Shown: one piece after another, positions 46,789 through 54,327 of the stretch
Layout: every line of letters begins with the position of its first letter
How positions within the stretch are numbered: position 1 is the stretch's first letter
NCBI GenBank assembly: GCA_002359215.1
Contig: DEMN01000012.1
Coordinates: forward strand, 310,001-374,000
From: Flavobacteriales bacterium UBA2669
GTDB lineage: Bacteria; Bacteroidota; Bacteroidia; Flavobacteriales_E; Vicingaceae
Reading direction: 5' to 3'
DNA length: 64,000 nt
Position numbers and translations under genes: made by a program
The notes under the pieces: model-generated
Databases searched by the model: none
What the model was told of the DNA's origin: nothing
Seen by the model: the letters and a program-made list of their open reading frames with translations, nothing else

Positions 46789-46811
46789 GTTTGTAGCTTG
46801 TAGCTACAAAC
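46789..46811. repeat. REP-like hairpin beside the RAYT gene
   Basis: GTTTGTAGCT, loop TGT, AGCTACAAAC: a perfect 10-bp stem, 58 bases beyond the 3' end of the RAYT gene. A degenerate relative (TTTGT...TGCAGCTACAAAG) lies at 47439-47461 on the other side of the same gene. Palindromes flanking a RAYT gene are its expected substrates (REP/BIME elements). Confidence 0.65.
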
Positions 46812-46868
46812 TGAATTAAAATACCTTAATTTTTTTTCAACCACAAACCGAATCAACTTTCCTATTTA

Positions 46869-47417
46869 TCACACAATCAACTCCACCTCAATCAATCCAA
46901 TTTCACCGGCATAATTTCTAGCACTACTATATAAATATTCCTCAGGTTTTTCTACCCAACCCGCCTCCACAGGATTATTATGAATATAATTTAATTTTTG
47001 GTCAGTAAAATGGTTGGTATGCAACTCTATAGGATGATTACTTTGTTTCCAAAACTGAAACTGTTTATTTCTGGAATTAGCCAATCCCTTACGTTCAAAC
47101 AAAGCAAGCATCCATTCACGTCTGCTTTCAGGTTCTTCATGTATTGCCTCAATAATTTCTTTACTCGTATGCGTTTTAAACTCTCTTACCGTATCGCTCA
47201 GCTTGCCATTTTTACTAGAGAGAATACAATGCACATGGTTACTCATAATCACATACGAATGAACAACCAATTGCTTTTCTTTTTGACAATGCTCCAAGCT
47301 ATCAAGAATGATGTCTTTGTAACGCTTTCTGGTAAAAACATCAATCCAATCTACCACAGTAAATGTAAAATAATGTTTAGCGTACTGGTCTCTTATTTTA
47401 TAACCTCCAACAGACAT
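46869..47417 (-). mobile_element. REP-associated tyrosine transposase (RAYT, Y1 HUH family)
   Basis: The 182-residue protein starts 'MSVGGYKIRDQYAKHYFTFTVVDWIDVFTRK'. It carries the HUH motif as 'MSNHVHCIL' and the catalytic Tyr within 'LNYIHNNPVEAGWVEKPEEYLYSSARNY'. This matches the RAYT branch of Y1 transposases, single-copy domesticated relatives of IS200 that process REP palindromes. REP-like hairpins lie on both sides. The gene appears intact. A truncated second copy of its first 68 codons lies at 50818-51021 in the same orientation. Confidence 0.9.
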
Positions 47418-47427
47418 AAGAATTTTT
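47214..47427. repeat. Direct repeat, copy 1 (5' part of the RAYT gene)
   Basis: This segment aligns without gaps to 50818-51031 (offset 3604), roughly 90 % identical by eye. The two copies bracket the T9SS propeller gene. They may be traces of a duplication or of an insertion event. Confidence 0.8.
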
Positions 47428-47536
47428 TATATTAACTGTTTGTCATTTGCAGCTACAAAGCTGACACTATAAATACAAAATAATAAAATGTATTTAAAAT
47501 AATGTTTACTTTTGAAATACTATCGTTACTTTATGT

Positions 47537-50500
47537 ATGAAAAATATAGTAAAAATATTTCTTCTTGGCTTAGTATTCATATTGCATAATAATTTTTATG
47601 CTCAAGATTATAAATTTGAGTGGGCTGTTGGTATGAGAGACTCTGTTGGGTTGTACTCATCTCATGGAGCAGAAGGTATATCAATTGGTATGGATGCTGC
47701 TAAAAATGTTTATTCAGTAGGGAAATATGAGGGGAGCGTAGGATTTGTTCCTACACCTGGATTGCCTTTCCCTTCTTCGGGTTATCGTACATACATTTAT
47801 AAACAAGATAGTAGTGGAAATGATGTTTGGTTAAAAACATTAGAAATAAATGCGAGTAATTTGAGTGTTGACTCTTCAGGTAGTAGTTATATATGTGGAA
47901 CTTTTAGTTTAACTAAAGATTTTGATCCTGGTTCTGGAGTAGTTAATTTAACTTCTAATGGGGGATATGATGCGTTTGTTTTAAAACTAGATAGTAACGG
48001 TGATTTTGTGTGGGTTAAAACTTTTGGAGGAACATCATCTGATGATGCAAAATCTATAGCCATAGATAATGTTGGCAACATTTACTTAACCGGTTATTTT
48101 CAAAATACAGTTGATTTTGATCCTGGTGTAGGGGTATATAACCTTACATCAATGGGAGGAGGAGATCTTTTTATACAAAAGTTAGATCCTAATGGTAATT
48201 TTATTTGGGCTAAATCTATTGGAGGAGCTACCAGTACAGAAATAGCTTCGGCTATTACCGTAGATAATTTAGGGAATTCTATTGTTACCGGTTATTTTGA
48301 AGATACCGTAGATTTTGATCCGGGTGCAGGAGTTTTTAATTTAATTTCAGGAGGGAGTCGCGATGTTTTTTTATTAAAGCTTGATATAAACGGCAACTTT
48401 GTCTGGGCTAAATCTATTGGTGGTACCGATTTTGATGAAGGGGAGTCTGTTATGTGTGATAAAAACAATAACATTTTTATTATAGGAACTTTTAATGGAA
48501 CAGTAGATTTTGATCCTGGTTCCGGGGTCACTAATATTGCATCAGGTCAAAATACAAATAGCTTTATTGAAAAATTAGATAATGCGGGTAATTTTGTATG
48601 GGCAAAAGTATTGTTTGGACATTTCAATTCTATTGAAAGTATATATGTAGATAATTATTCGAATGTTTATACCACAGGCTGGTTTAATAATACTATAGAT
48701 TTTGATCCAGGACTTGGAACTCAATCATATATTAGTCAAGGAAATAGAGATATATTTATATTAAAATTAGATGCTATTGGAAACTATTTATCAGTTATTA
48801 CTTATGGTAGATATAATAGTCATAGTTATGGAAGAGATATAATTGTCGATAATTTTGAAAATATTTATGCAACAGGTAAGTACAATAAAAATGTTGACTT
48901 TGACCACGGTCCCAATACTTATATCTTAAGTGGATCAGCTTCTACTGCCACTAATTCTAGAGCTGCATATGTTACTAAAATTCATTATTGCCCTTCAACT
49001 TATAATGCTATAGTGGTTAATCACTGTGGACCTTATACAGCTCCAAGTGGTGCCATTTATACTACTGATGGAGTATACACTGATATTATCCCTAATTCAA
49101 GAGGTTGCGATAGCATCATCACAATAAATTATACTAACAAAAACTCACTTACTTTTATGACGATTGATAGGTGTAGCTCATATACAGTACCTAGTGGCAC
49201 AACAACTTATACATCAACCGGAACTTATACGGTGTATGATACGTTACCTAACGCTTATGGTTGCGATAGTATTTTAAATATTTTATTAAGCATTAATGAT
49301 CAATACTTTTTTACCAATGGCCCTATCTGCGACAGCGTATTATACCGGTCCACGAATGAATGGATTACAACTAGCGGAATTTATTATGATACTTTGATTA
49401 ACATTCATGGTTGTAACGTGTATTATACAGATACTATTCAAATATACCAAACAGCTTATGGAACAAATACTATGTTAGGTTGTGAAAGCGTTACTAGCTT
49501 AAGTGGTAACCAAGTTTGGACAACTTCTGGTACTTATCAAGACACAATAGCTACTGTTGGTCCCGGATATTGTGATAGTATTCTCACTACCAGCGTAACT
49601 ATTAATAACCATTCTTATGACACATTAAACCCCATTGCTTGTTATAAATATATTTCTCCTCTAGGAAATATGTATTATAGTTCCGGAACCTATACAAATG
49701 TATTACAAAACTCCGCAGGTTGTGATAGTGTTTTAATTATAAATCTAACTATTTTACAGCCATCATCCGGAGGATATGACTCAATTTGGGTTTCGTGTGC
49801 CCCATATATATCAAATACAGGAAACCAAACATGGGTAAGTTCAGGTACCTATACCGACACATTGTATAATGCTAATAGTGTTGGTTGTGACAGCGTTTTT
49901 ACAGTATATTTAACAATTCCTGTTTCAAATATTCCAACAATACAAGCTTATACTTGCGATACGTTTGTTTCTTACTCAGGTAATCAGCTTTGGGCTTATA
50001 GCGGATTATATGTAGATACAATTCCTATCCCCAACCAATACGGTTGTGATAGTATCATAAATGTTAATTTGACTAAACAAGTATCTTATTCAACACTAAC
50101 TAAAGAATTTTGTGGTTCTGCAAATTATTTGTCACCGGCAGGAAATATTTACACAACATCAGGAGTCTATTATGATACGCTACAAAATCATTTTGGATGT
50201 GATAGTATTATTACAATAAATCTTTATATGGATATAGGTGAATCCTATATAGGTCAAATAAATAATACTTTACATATATATTTTCCGAACTTACCCCCAA
50301 ATTATAATTTCTTTAATATTGAGACTCAGGTTGTCTTATGTTCAACTCCACCTTGGTTATATAATAATTGGGAACCTATAAATAATACTAATCCAATAGT
50401 AGGAGTGAATATTTCGGGAGCAAAATATGAATTTAATACTAGAGTAAACTTAAAAACTAACCCTAACATTTATTGTTATAATAATATTCCGTGCCAGAGT

Positions 50501-50773
50501 TATTATTTAGTTGGAATAAATGAACATGATATTTCGGAAGATATAAACGTTTACCCTAATCCTACAGAAGGTATAGTCAATATAGATTTAGGAAAACATT
50601 ATTCTGAAATCAGTATTAATTTAAATGATATAGTAGGTAAGAACATAATAAATAAGACATTACAAAATATGACTTTATTTGATATAGATATTCAAAACCT
50701 GCCCAAAGGAGTTTATTTTATACATCTATTAGCAGATGATAAATCGGCTACTATTAAAATTATAAAAAATTAA
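47537..50773 (+). CDS. T9SS-secreted protein with SBBP propeller and 'CDSI' repeats
   Basis: The 1078-residue protein has a signal peptide (about 1-22). A run of SBBP-type propeller repeats covers about 25-490 ('DGDFVWVKTFGGTSSDDAKSIAIDNVGNIYLTGYFQNTVDFDPGVG' and relatives, five or six copies). About eight repeats with 'GCDSIITIN' or 'GCDSVLIIN' closing motifs and paired cysteines cover 495-920. The end is a type A T9SS sorting domain ('VYPNPTEGIVNIDLG' to 'GVYFIHLLADDKSATIKIIKN'). It should be exported by type IX secretion and anchored to or released from the surface, perhaps as an adhesin. A TACTTTTG (47507-47514) fits a -7 box, but no good -33 box is seen. Confidence 0.87.
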   Translation: MKNIVKIFLLGLVFILHNNFYAQDYKFEWAVGMRDSVGLYSSHGAEGISIGMDAAKNVYSVGKYEGSVGFVPTPGLPFPSSGYRTYIYKQDSSGNDVWLKTLEINASNLSVDSSGSSYICGTFSLTKDFDPGSGVVNLTSNGGYDAFVLKLDSNGDFVWVKTFGGTSSDDAKSIAIDNVGNIYLTGYFQNTVDFDPGVGVYNLTSMGGGDLFIQKLDPNGNFIWAKSIGGATSTEIASAITVDNLGNSIVTGYFEDTVDFDPGAGVFNLISGGSRDVFLLKLDINGNFVWAKSIGGTDFDEGESVMCDKNNNIFIIGTFNGTVDFDPGSGVTNIASGQNTNSFIEKLDNAGNFVWAKVLFGHFNSIESIYVDNYSNVYTTGWFNNTIDFDPGLGTQSYISQGNRDIFILKLDAIGNYLSVITYGRYNSHSYGRDIIVDNFENIYATGKYNKNVDFDHGPNTYILSGSASTATNSRAAYVTKIHYCPSTYNAIVVNHCGPYTAPSGAIYTTDGVYTDIIPNSRGCDSIITINYTNKNSLTFMTIDRCSSYTVPSGTTTYTSTGTYTVYDTLPNAYGCDSILNILLSINDQYFFTNGPICDSVLYRSTNEWITTSGIYYDTLINIHGCNVYYTDTIQIYQTAYGTNTMLGCESVTSLSGNQVWTTSGTYQDTIATVGPGYCDSILTTSVTINNHSYDTLNPIACYKYISPLGNMYYSSGTYTNVLQNSAGCDSVLIINLTILQPSSGGYDSIWVSCAPYISNTGNQTWVSSGTYTDTLYNANSVGCDSVFTVYLTIPVSNIPTIQAYTCDTFVSYSGNQLWAYSGLYVDTIPIPNQYGCDSIINVNLTKQVSYSTLTKEFCGSANYLSPAGNIYTTSGVYYDTLQNHFGCDSIITINLYMDIGESYIGQINNTLHIYFPNLPPNYNFFNIETQVVLCSTPPWLYNNWEPINNTNPIVGVNISGAKYEFNTRVNLKTNPNIYCYNNIPCQSYYLVGINEHDISEDINVYPNPTEGIVNIDLGKHYSEISINLNDIVGKNIINKTLQNMTLFDIDIQNLPKGVYFIHLLADDKSATIKIIKN

Positions 50774-50817
50774 ACTAGTGTTTTCTATTTTCAATTCTTA
50801 GTAAGTCTGAATAACTG

Positions 50818-51031
50818 ACTAGAGAGAATACAATGTACATGATTACTCATAATCACATACGAATGAACAACCAATTGTTTTTCCTTTTGGCAATGTTCTA
50901 AGCTATCAAGAATGATGCCTTTGTAACGCTTTCTGGTAAAAACATCTATCCAATCAATTACCGTAAATGTGAAAAAATGCTTAGCGTACTGGTCTCTTAT
51001 TTTATAACCTCCAACCGACATAAGAGTTTTT
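50818..51031 (-). pseudogene. Truncated RAYT copy (direct repeat, copy 2)
   Basis: The first 68 codons of the RAYT protein ('MSVGGYKIRDQYAKHFFTFTVIDW' to 'MSNHVHCILSS') are present, then the homology stops at 50818 and the frame runs into unrelated codons. The HUH motif is kept but the catalytic Tyr region is lost, so it cannot work. It is a gapless partner of 47214-47427 and lies 44 bases after the propeller gene. Confidence 0.85.
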
Positions 51032-51094
51032 ATTTATCACAAAAAGACTACAGGATTTATTTTTTTAAGCTAATTGGTTTTGTTGTTGTATTTC

Positions 51095-51140
51095 AAAAAA
51101 AAAGTCTTTATTACCGTTGCGGGGTAATAAAGACTTTTTT
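51095..51140 (-). terminator. Intrinsic terminator of the metalloprotease operon
   Basis: An 18-bp perfect stem (51098-51115 with 51123-51140) around a seven-base loop. The A-run on the left side gives U-run termination for the minus-strand gene that ends at 51156. The T-run on the right may let it serve the other direction as well. Confidence 0.85.
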
Positions 51141-51155
51141 CATATCATTATAAAC

Positions 51156-52994
51156 TTATTGTTTAATTATCTTTTTTGTTGTCATTCGTTCATTAGAAGT
51201 TAATTTTATTAAATAAATACCATTTGGTTGATCAGAAATATCAAAAGTAATTTTAGTATTTACTGATTGGATAGAATATATTAATTCCCCCATCAAATTA
51301 AGCACTTCTACATAAATTCCAACAGGATTTTCGGACATTTCTATATTAAATTTACCATTCATACTTGGATTTGGGTAAATACGATAAGCATTACTTATAA
51401 AATCTGTTTCTGGTAATTCATTATTTTGTTCAGGTTCGTTTTCTGTTGTTAATCTTTTTGCTCCACCACAACCATCTATAAAAGCATAAAACTCACTACC
51501 AAATGCAGCTTTAAAGCCTGGCTGAAGTATAACTTCATAGCCTGCATCATAATCAACAATAGCACCATTAAAAATAGTATTAACTGCCGTAATTTGATTA
51601 CTAGCTTCAAAATCAAAATTATTACCCGAAATAACATTAATAGTCATATTCCTATTAGGTATACAACAAGGCGTAACACATGAAGCACTAGCTACAGAGT
51701 TTCTAATAACATTACCCGGTTGGGGGCCAAACCCTAAATTAAAATTAATACCTGTAGTCCAGTGACAATAACTCATTATAGTTCCTCCCCCTAGAGGCGA
51801 CCCCGGAACAGGACATGATCCTTCTGTAGAACCGGCACAACCATCAATGGCAGTACTATTTCCATTCCAAACACAAGCATGTGTATGTCTCGAACCTAAT
51901 AAATGACCAAATTCATGAGTGATTACCGAAATAGTCCAACTATAATTAGGAAAAGCTGAATATGTAGTATTTATACCTGAAACTGCAAGACTTTGATCAA
52001 CATTACTATTACATAAACCATTAAACCCAGCAGCTTTACCACCACCAATACCTCTAAAAGTTAAAAGCATTGATAAATCACCATTAATAGAACTCTTTTC
52101 ATTCTGATATTCAGTTAACAAATCTGATGGATTACCTCCCGAATAAGGATCGCCTCCTATATATATATGAATGTGAGAAATGCGAACTTCAATGTTTTCA
52201 TTTTGGTATAAAGTAGCAACCACGTTAAAAACACCTTCTACATAATTAATAACATTGGGCACACTTCCTTTGTTAGAATATATATCTTCCTCTGTAGTAA
52301 ATTCCATTTCTACACAATCACCATTACTAGACTTATCATTACTAGCTCTTTTAAGTAAAATTCTAGAGTCATAAATTAAATCGGGGTCATCAACTGTCTC
52401 ACAATTAAAGTTTGAAGGCTCTTTCGTTTCAGTATCTTTGTAGATAATATGAATACTACTTTTAGTTAATTTAGCAATATTCACATTCGGCATATCTTTA
52501 ATGGATACTACACCTGACATTTCATTTTCAAAGAAACTGATAGCGACTAAGCTCTTATCTTCTATACCTCTTATTACACCTCTATAGTGTTTTCGTTTAT
52601 TTAACTCACCAGTATAAGCTTCTCCTAAATTAATAGAAATATCGTATTGATAAAAAGAAGATTTTACTTCTGCAAGATCTACAATCCAAACATTATTTTT
52701 ATCATCTACATTTGGAATTTCAATCGTTACAAAGCTTGATGAGCTTGACATCAATTCATTTATAGAATTATTATTATAATTAAAATATTCAACTTTACTT
52801 AACTCCTTCTTAACATCATTATTCTCATATGTTTTATTAGGTGTTAAAGGTGGAGATATCCTATGGAAACTCTGGCTTAGTTCTTTTGCAGTTAAAATTT
52901 CATTCCAAATAACATTATTGGTTTCTTGTGCATGAATATAATAACAAGAAAAACTAAACACTAGTATAAGTACTATATGGTTTATATTTTTCAT
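51156..52994 (-). CDS. T9SS-secreted metzincin metalloprotease
   Basis: The 612-residue protein has a signal peptide ('IVLILVFSFSCYYIHAQE') and a propeptide-like region of about 200 residues. The zinc protease domain contains HExxHxxGxxH as His360-Glu361...His364...Gly367...His370 ('HEFGHLLGSRHTH') and the Met-turn 'TIMSYCH'. This is a metzincin (M12B/reprolysin-like). A 3-coathanger stack segment follows ('NQITAVNTIFNGAIVDYDAGYEVILQPGFKAAFGSEFYAFI', about 460-510). A type A T9SS sorting domain ends the chain ('IYPNPSMNGKFNIEM...GIYLIKLTSNERMTTKKIIKQ'). It is likely an extracellular protease. It lies 27 bases after the fibre-like gene, in one operon. Confidence 0.9.
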   Translation of the reverse strand: MKNINHIVLILVFSFSCYYIHAQETNNVIWNEILTAKELSQSFHRISPPLTPNKTYENNDVKKELSKVEYFNYNNNSINELMSSSSSFVTIEIPNVDDKNNVWIVDLAEVKSSFYQYDISINLGEAYTGELNKRKHYRGVIRGIEDKSLVAISFFENEMSGVVSIKDMPNVNIAKLTKSSIHIIYKDTETKEPSNFNCETVDDPDLIYDSRILLKRASNDKSSNGDCVEMEFTTEEDIYSNKGSVPNVINYVEGVFNVVATLYQNENIEVRISHIHIYIGGDPYSGGNPSDLLTEYQNEKSSINGDLSMLLTFRGIGGGKAAGFNGLCNSNVDQSLAVSGINTTYSAFPNYSWTISVITHEFGHLLGSRHTHACVWNGNSTAIDGCAGSTEGSCPVPGSPLGGGTIMSYCHWTTGINFNLGFGPQPGNVIRNSVASASCVTPCCIPNRNMTINVISGNNFDFEASNQITAVNTIFNGAIVDYDAGYEVILQPGFKAAFGSEFYAFIDGCGGAKRLTTENEPEQNNELPETDFISNAYRIYPNPSMNGKFNIEMSENPVGIYVEVLNLMGELIYSIQSVNTKITFDISDQPNGIYLIKLTSNERMTTKKIIKQ

Positions 52995-53021
52995 AATATC
53001 TATTTTTTAAGTTAATAATGT

Positions 53022-53930
53022 TTATTTTTTAAGAATATCAATTTCTTTTTTTAGTTCAATCACATATAATGTTAATTCTTCAACTTTTTGCAATAGTTTA
53101 GCATTCATTTCTCCTAAAGGAATACCAGCTTCCTCAACTTCACTAGCTGATGGCATGTTAGGTAAATGACTGTTTTCTTTAATAAAACATTCTACATCTT
53201 CTAAACTCATTAAACCATATTCTTTTTTGAATACAAAATCCGGCCAATTTCCATGAAGTTTTACTACTATTTCTTCAGCAATCATTTTACCTTTTACAGC
53301 AAATTTATATCCTTTAGAATCATCTGTTCCAATACTCACATTTCCTTGGTCAGATATAAACATAAAGTAGTTTCCAAAACCATTACTACCAGAGGGTTTC
53401 CAGAAATTTAATCCTGAAATTGGTCCATAATTATTATATTCAATTCCCCATTCTCCATATGGAGCACCGGTATTTGTTCCAAATAAAGCAGAAGCATTGT
53501 TACCATCTATAAGTGTAAATCCCTCAAGATGGGCATCTAGTGTTGATCCATTAACATTTTTAACATGAAGTTTAGCATCTGGAGAAGAAGTAGCTATCCC
53601 TATATTACCATTGGTCTTTACTACCATTTTTGTTGAGAAACTTGAGCCAAAAGTTTTTTGTCGAATTTCAAAAATATTTTGATTTATAGGAGGTATGTTT
53701 GGATTAAGAAAAGGAATCGGATAAGTAAGTTTAAAACCGGATTCATCTTCATACATAAAATTAGTGTTTAATGAAATATCAAGTTTAGATTTTGGATCCG
53801 ATAAACCAATTCCCACCTGTCCTTGATTCCAATATAAATCATTAGGTGTAAATGTGCTTACATTAAACTGTGAAAAACAAATAGCACTTGTTGCTAAAAT
53901 TAAACTTACGGATAGTATCGCTTTTTTCAT
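53022..53930 (-). CDS. Secreted fibre-like protein with C-terminal coiled coil
   Basis: The 302-residue protein has a signal peptide and then 'WNQGQVGIGLSDPKSKLDISLN', 'NGNIGIATSSPDAKLHVKN' and 'DQGNVSIGTDDSKGYKFAVKGKMIAEEIVVKL'. These are the 'GNVGIGT.P..KL.V.G' repeats of Bacteroidota fibre-like proteins. The end ('SHLPNMPSASEVEEAGIPLGEMNAKLLQKVEELTLYVIELKKEI') resembles the trimeric stalk next to intramolecular chaperone domains, but no S74 chaperone domain follows. It is often labelled a tail-fibre protein, yet its signal peptide points to the envelope or outside. It lies divergent to the injection-system operon, so a receptor-binding role is possible but unproven. Confidence 0.72.
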   Translation of the reverse strand: MKKAILSVSLILATSAICFSQFNVSTFTPNDLYWNQGQVGIGLSDPKSKLDISLNTNFMYEDESGFKLTYPIPFLNPNIPPINQNIFEIRQKTFGSSFSTKMVVKTNGNIGIATSSPDAKLHVKNVNGSTLDAHLEGFTLIDGNNASALFGTNTGAPYGEWGIEYNNYGPISGLNFWKPSGSNGFGNYFMFISDQGNVSIGTDDSKGYKFAVKGKMIAEEIVVKLHGNWPDFVFKKEYGLMSLEDVECFIKENSHLPNMPSASEVEEAGIPLGEMNAKLLQKVEELTLYVIELKKEIDILKK

Positions 53931-54144
53931 TTTTTAAAGGTTTTAGTTAGTATTATTATTTATATTTATTACGTAAACTCTAATTAGTTTCAAGTATAAG
54001 ATTCAAATTTTCTAACTTTAAATTTATATACTTTGAACATTATATGTTTGATTATCTATAAAGTATGATAAATGTACAATGTTTAAAGTAAAAATAAACA
54101 CACATAAATACTTAGTGTATTAACAAAAAATACTTAGCAATAAA

Positions 54145-54158
54145 AAGTATAAATACTT
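54145..54158. repeat. AAGTATAAATACTT palindrome, second locus
   Basis: The same 14-base palindrome as at 23024-23037, here 42 bases upstream of the LytTR box (43 at the other locus). The constant spacing suggests that it is a functional part of the control region. Confidence 0.65.
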
Positions 54159-54200
54159 ATATGTAAATTTTTGATTTACCAAGGTATTTTTTTAAAAATG

Positions 54201-54230
54201 ACCGTTCATTGCTCAAAATCGACCGTTAGT
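54201..54230 (+). promoter_or_regulatory. LytTR box of the injection-system operon
   Basis: ACCGTTCAT (54201-54209), 12 bases, ACCGTTAGT (54222-54230): both half-sites and 11 of 12 spacer bases are identical to 23081-23110. It ends 20 bases before the -33 TTG, as in the other locus. Confidence 0.83.
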
Positions 54231-54250
54231 TAGATGGATTTACCATTTTT

Positions 54251-54280
54251 TTGATTTTAATATCTTTTAGTTTACGTTTG
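54251..54280 (+). promoter_or_regulatory. Promoter of the injection-system operon (TTG-N19-TACGTTTG)
   Basis: TTG 54251-54253 and TACGTTTG 54273-54280 with a 19-base spacer. The predicted start is near 54287, giving a leader of about 40 bases before the GTG start at 54328. It matches the LytTR-gene promoter nearly base for base. Confidence 0.8.
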
Positions 54281-54327
54281 AACTTTATTGTAAACAAATT
54301 TTTTTCAAATAGATAGAAAATCAGATA

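Larger units (their letters stand above)
53931..54327. other. Divergent intergenic region before the injection-system operon
   Basis: This 397-base gap contains no gene. Its right half holds the palindrome at 54145-54158, the LytTR box at 54201-54230 and the promoter at 54251-54280. AAATACTTA/TACTTAG-type partial copies of the palindrome lie at 54109-54137. The left part (53931-54100) is plain AT-rich sequence, presumably with the promoter of the minus-strand fibre/protease operon, for which I see no clear boxes. Confidence 0.7.

Noticed and set aside
46020..46800. Terminal inverted repeats of the IS1-type element
   Set aside because: I compared the left (46020-46082) and right (46737-46800) flanks by eye and found no convincing inverted match, so no element ends are claimed.
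46998..47435. Plus-strand reading frame of 145 codons opposite the RAYT gene
   Set aside because: It is the complement of the conserved RAYT coding region and has no recognisable protein pattern.
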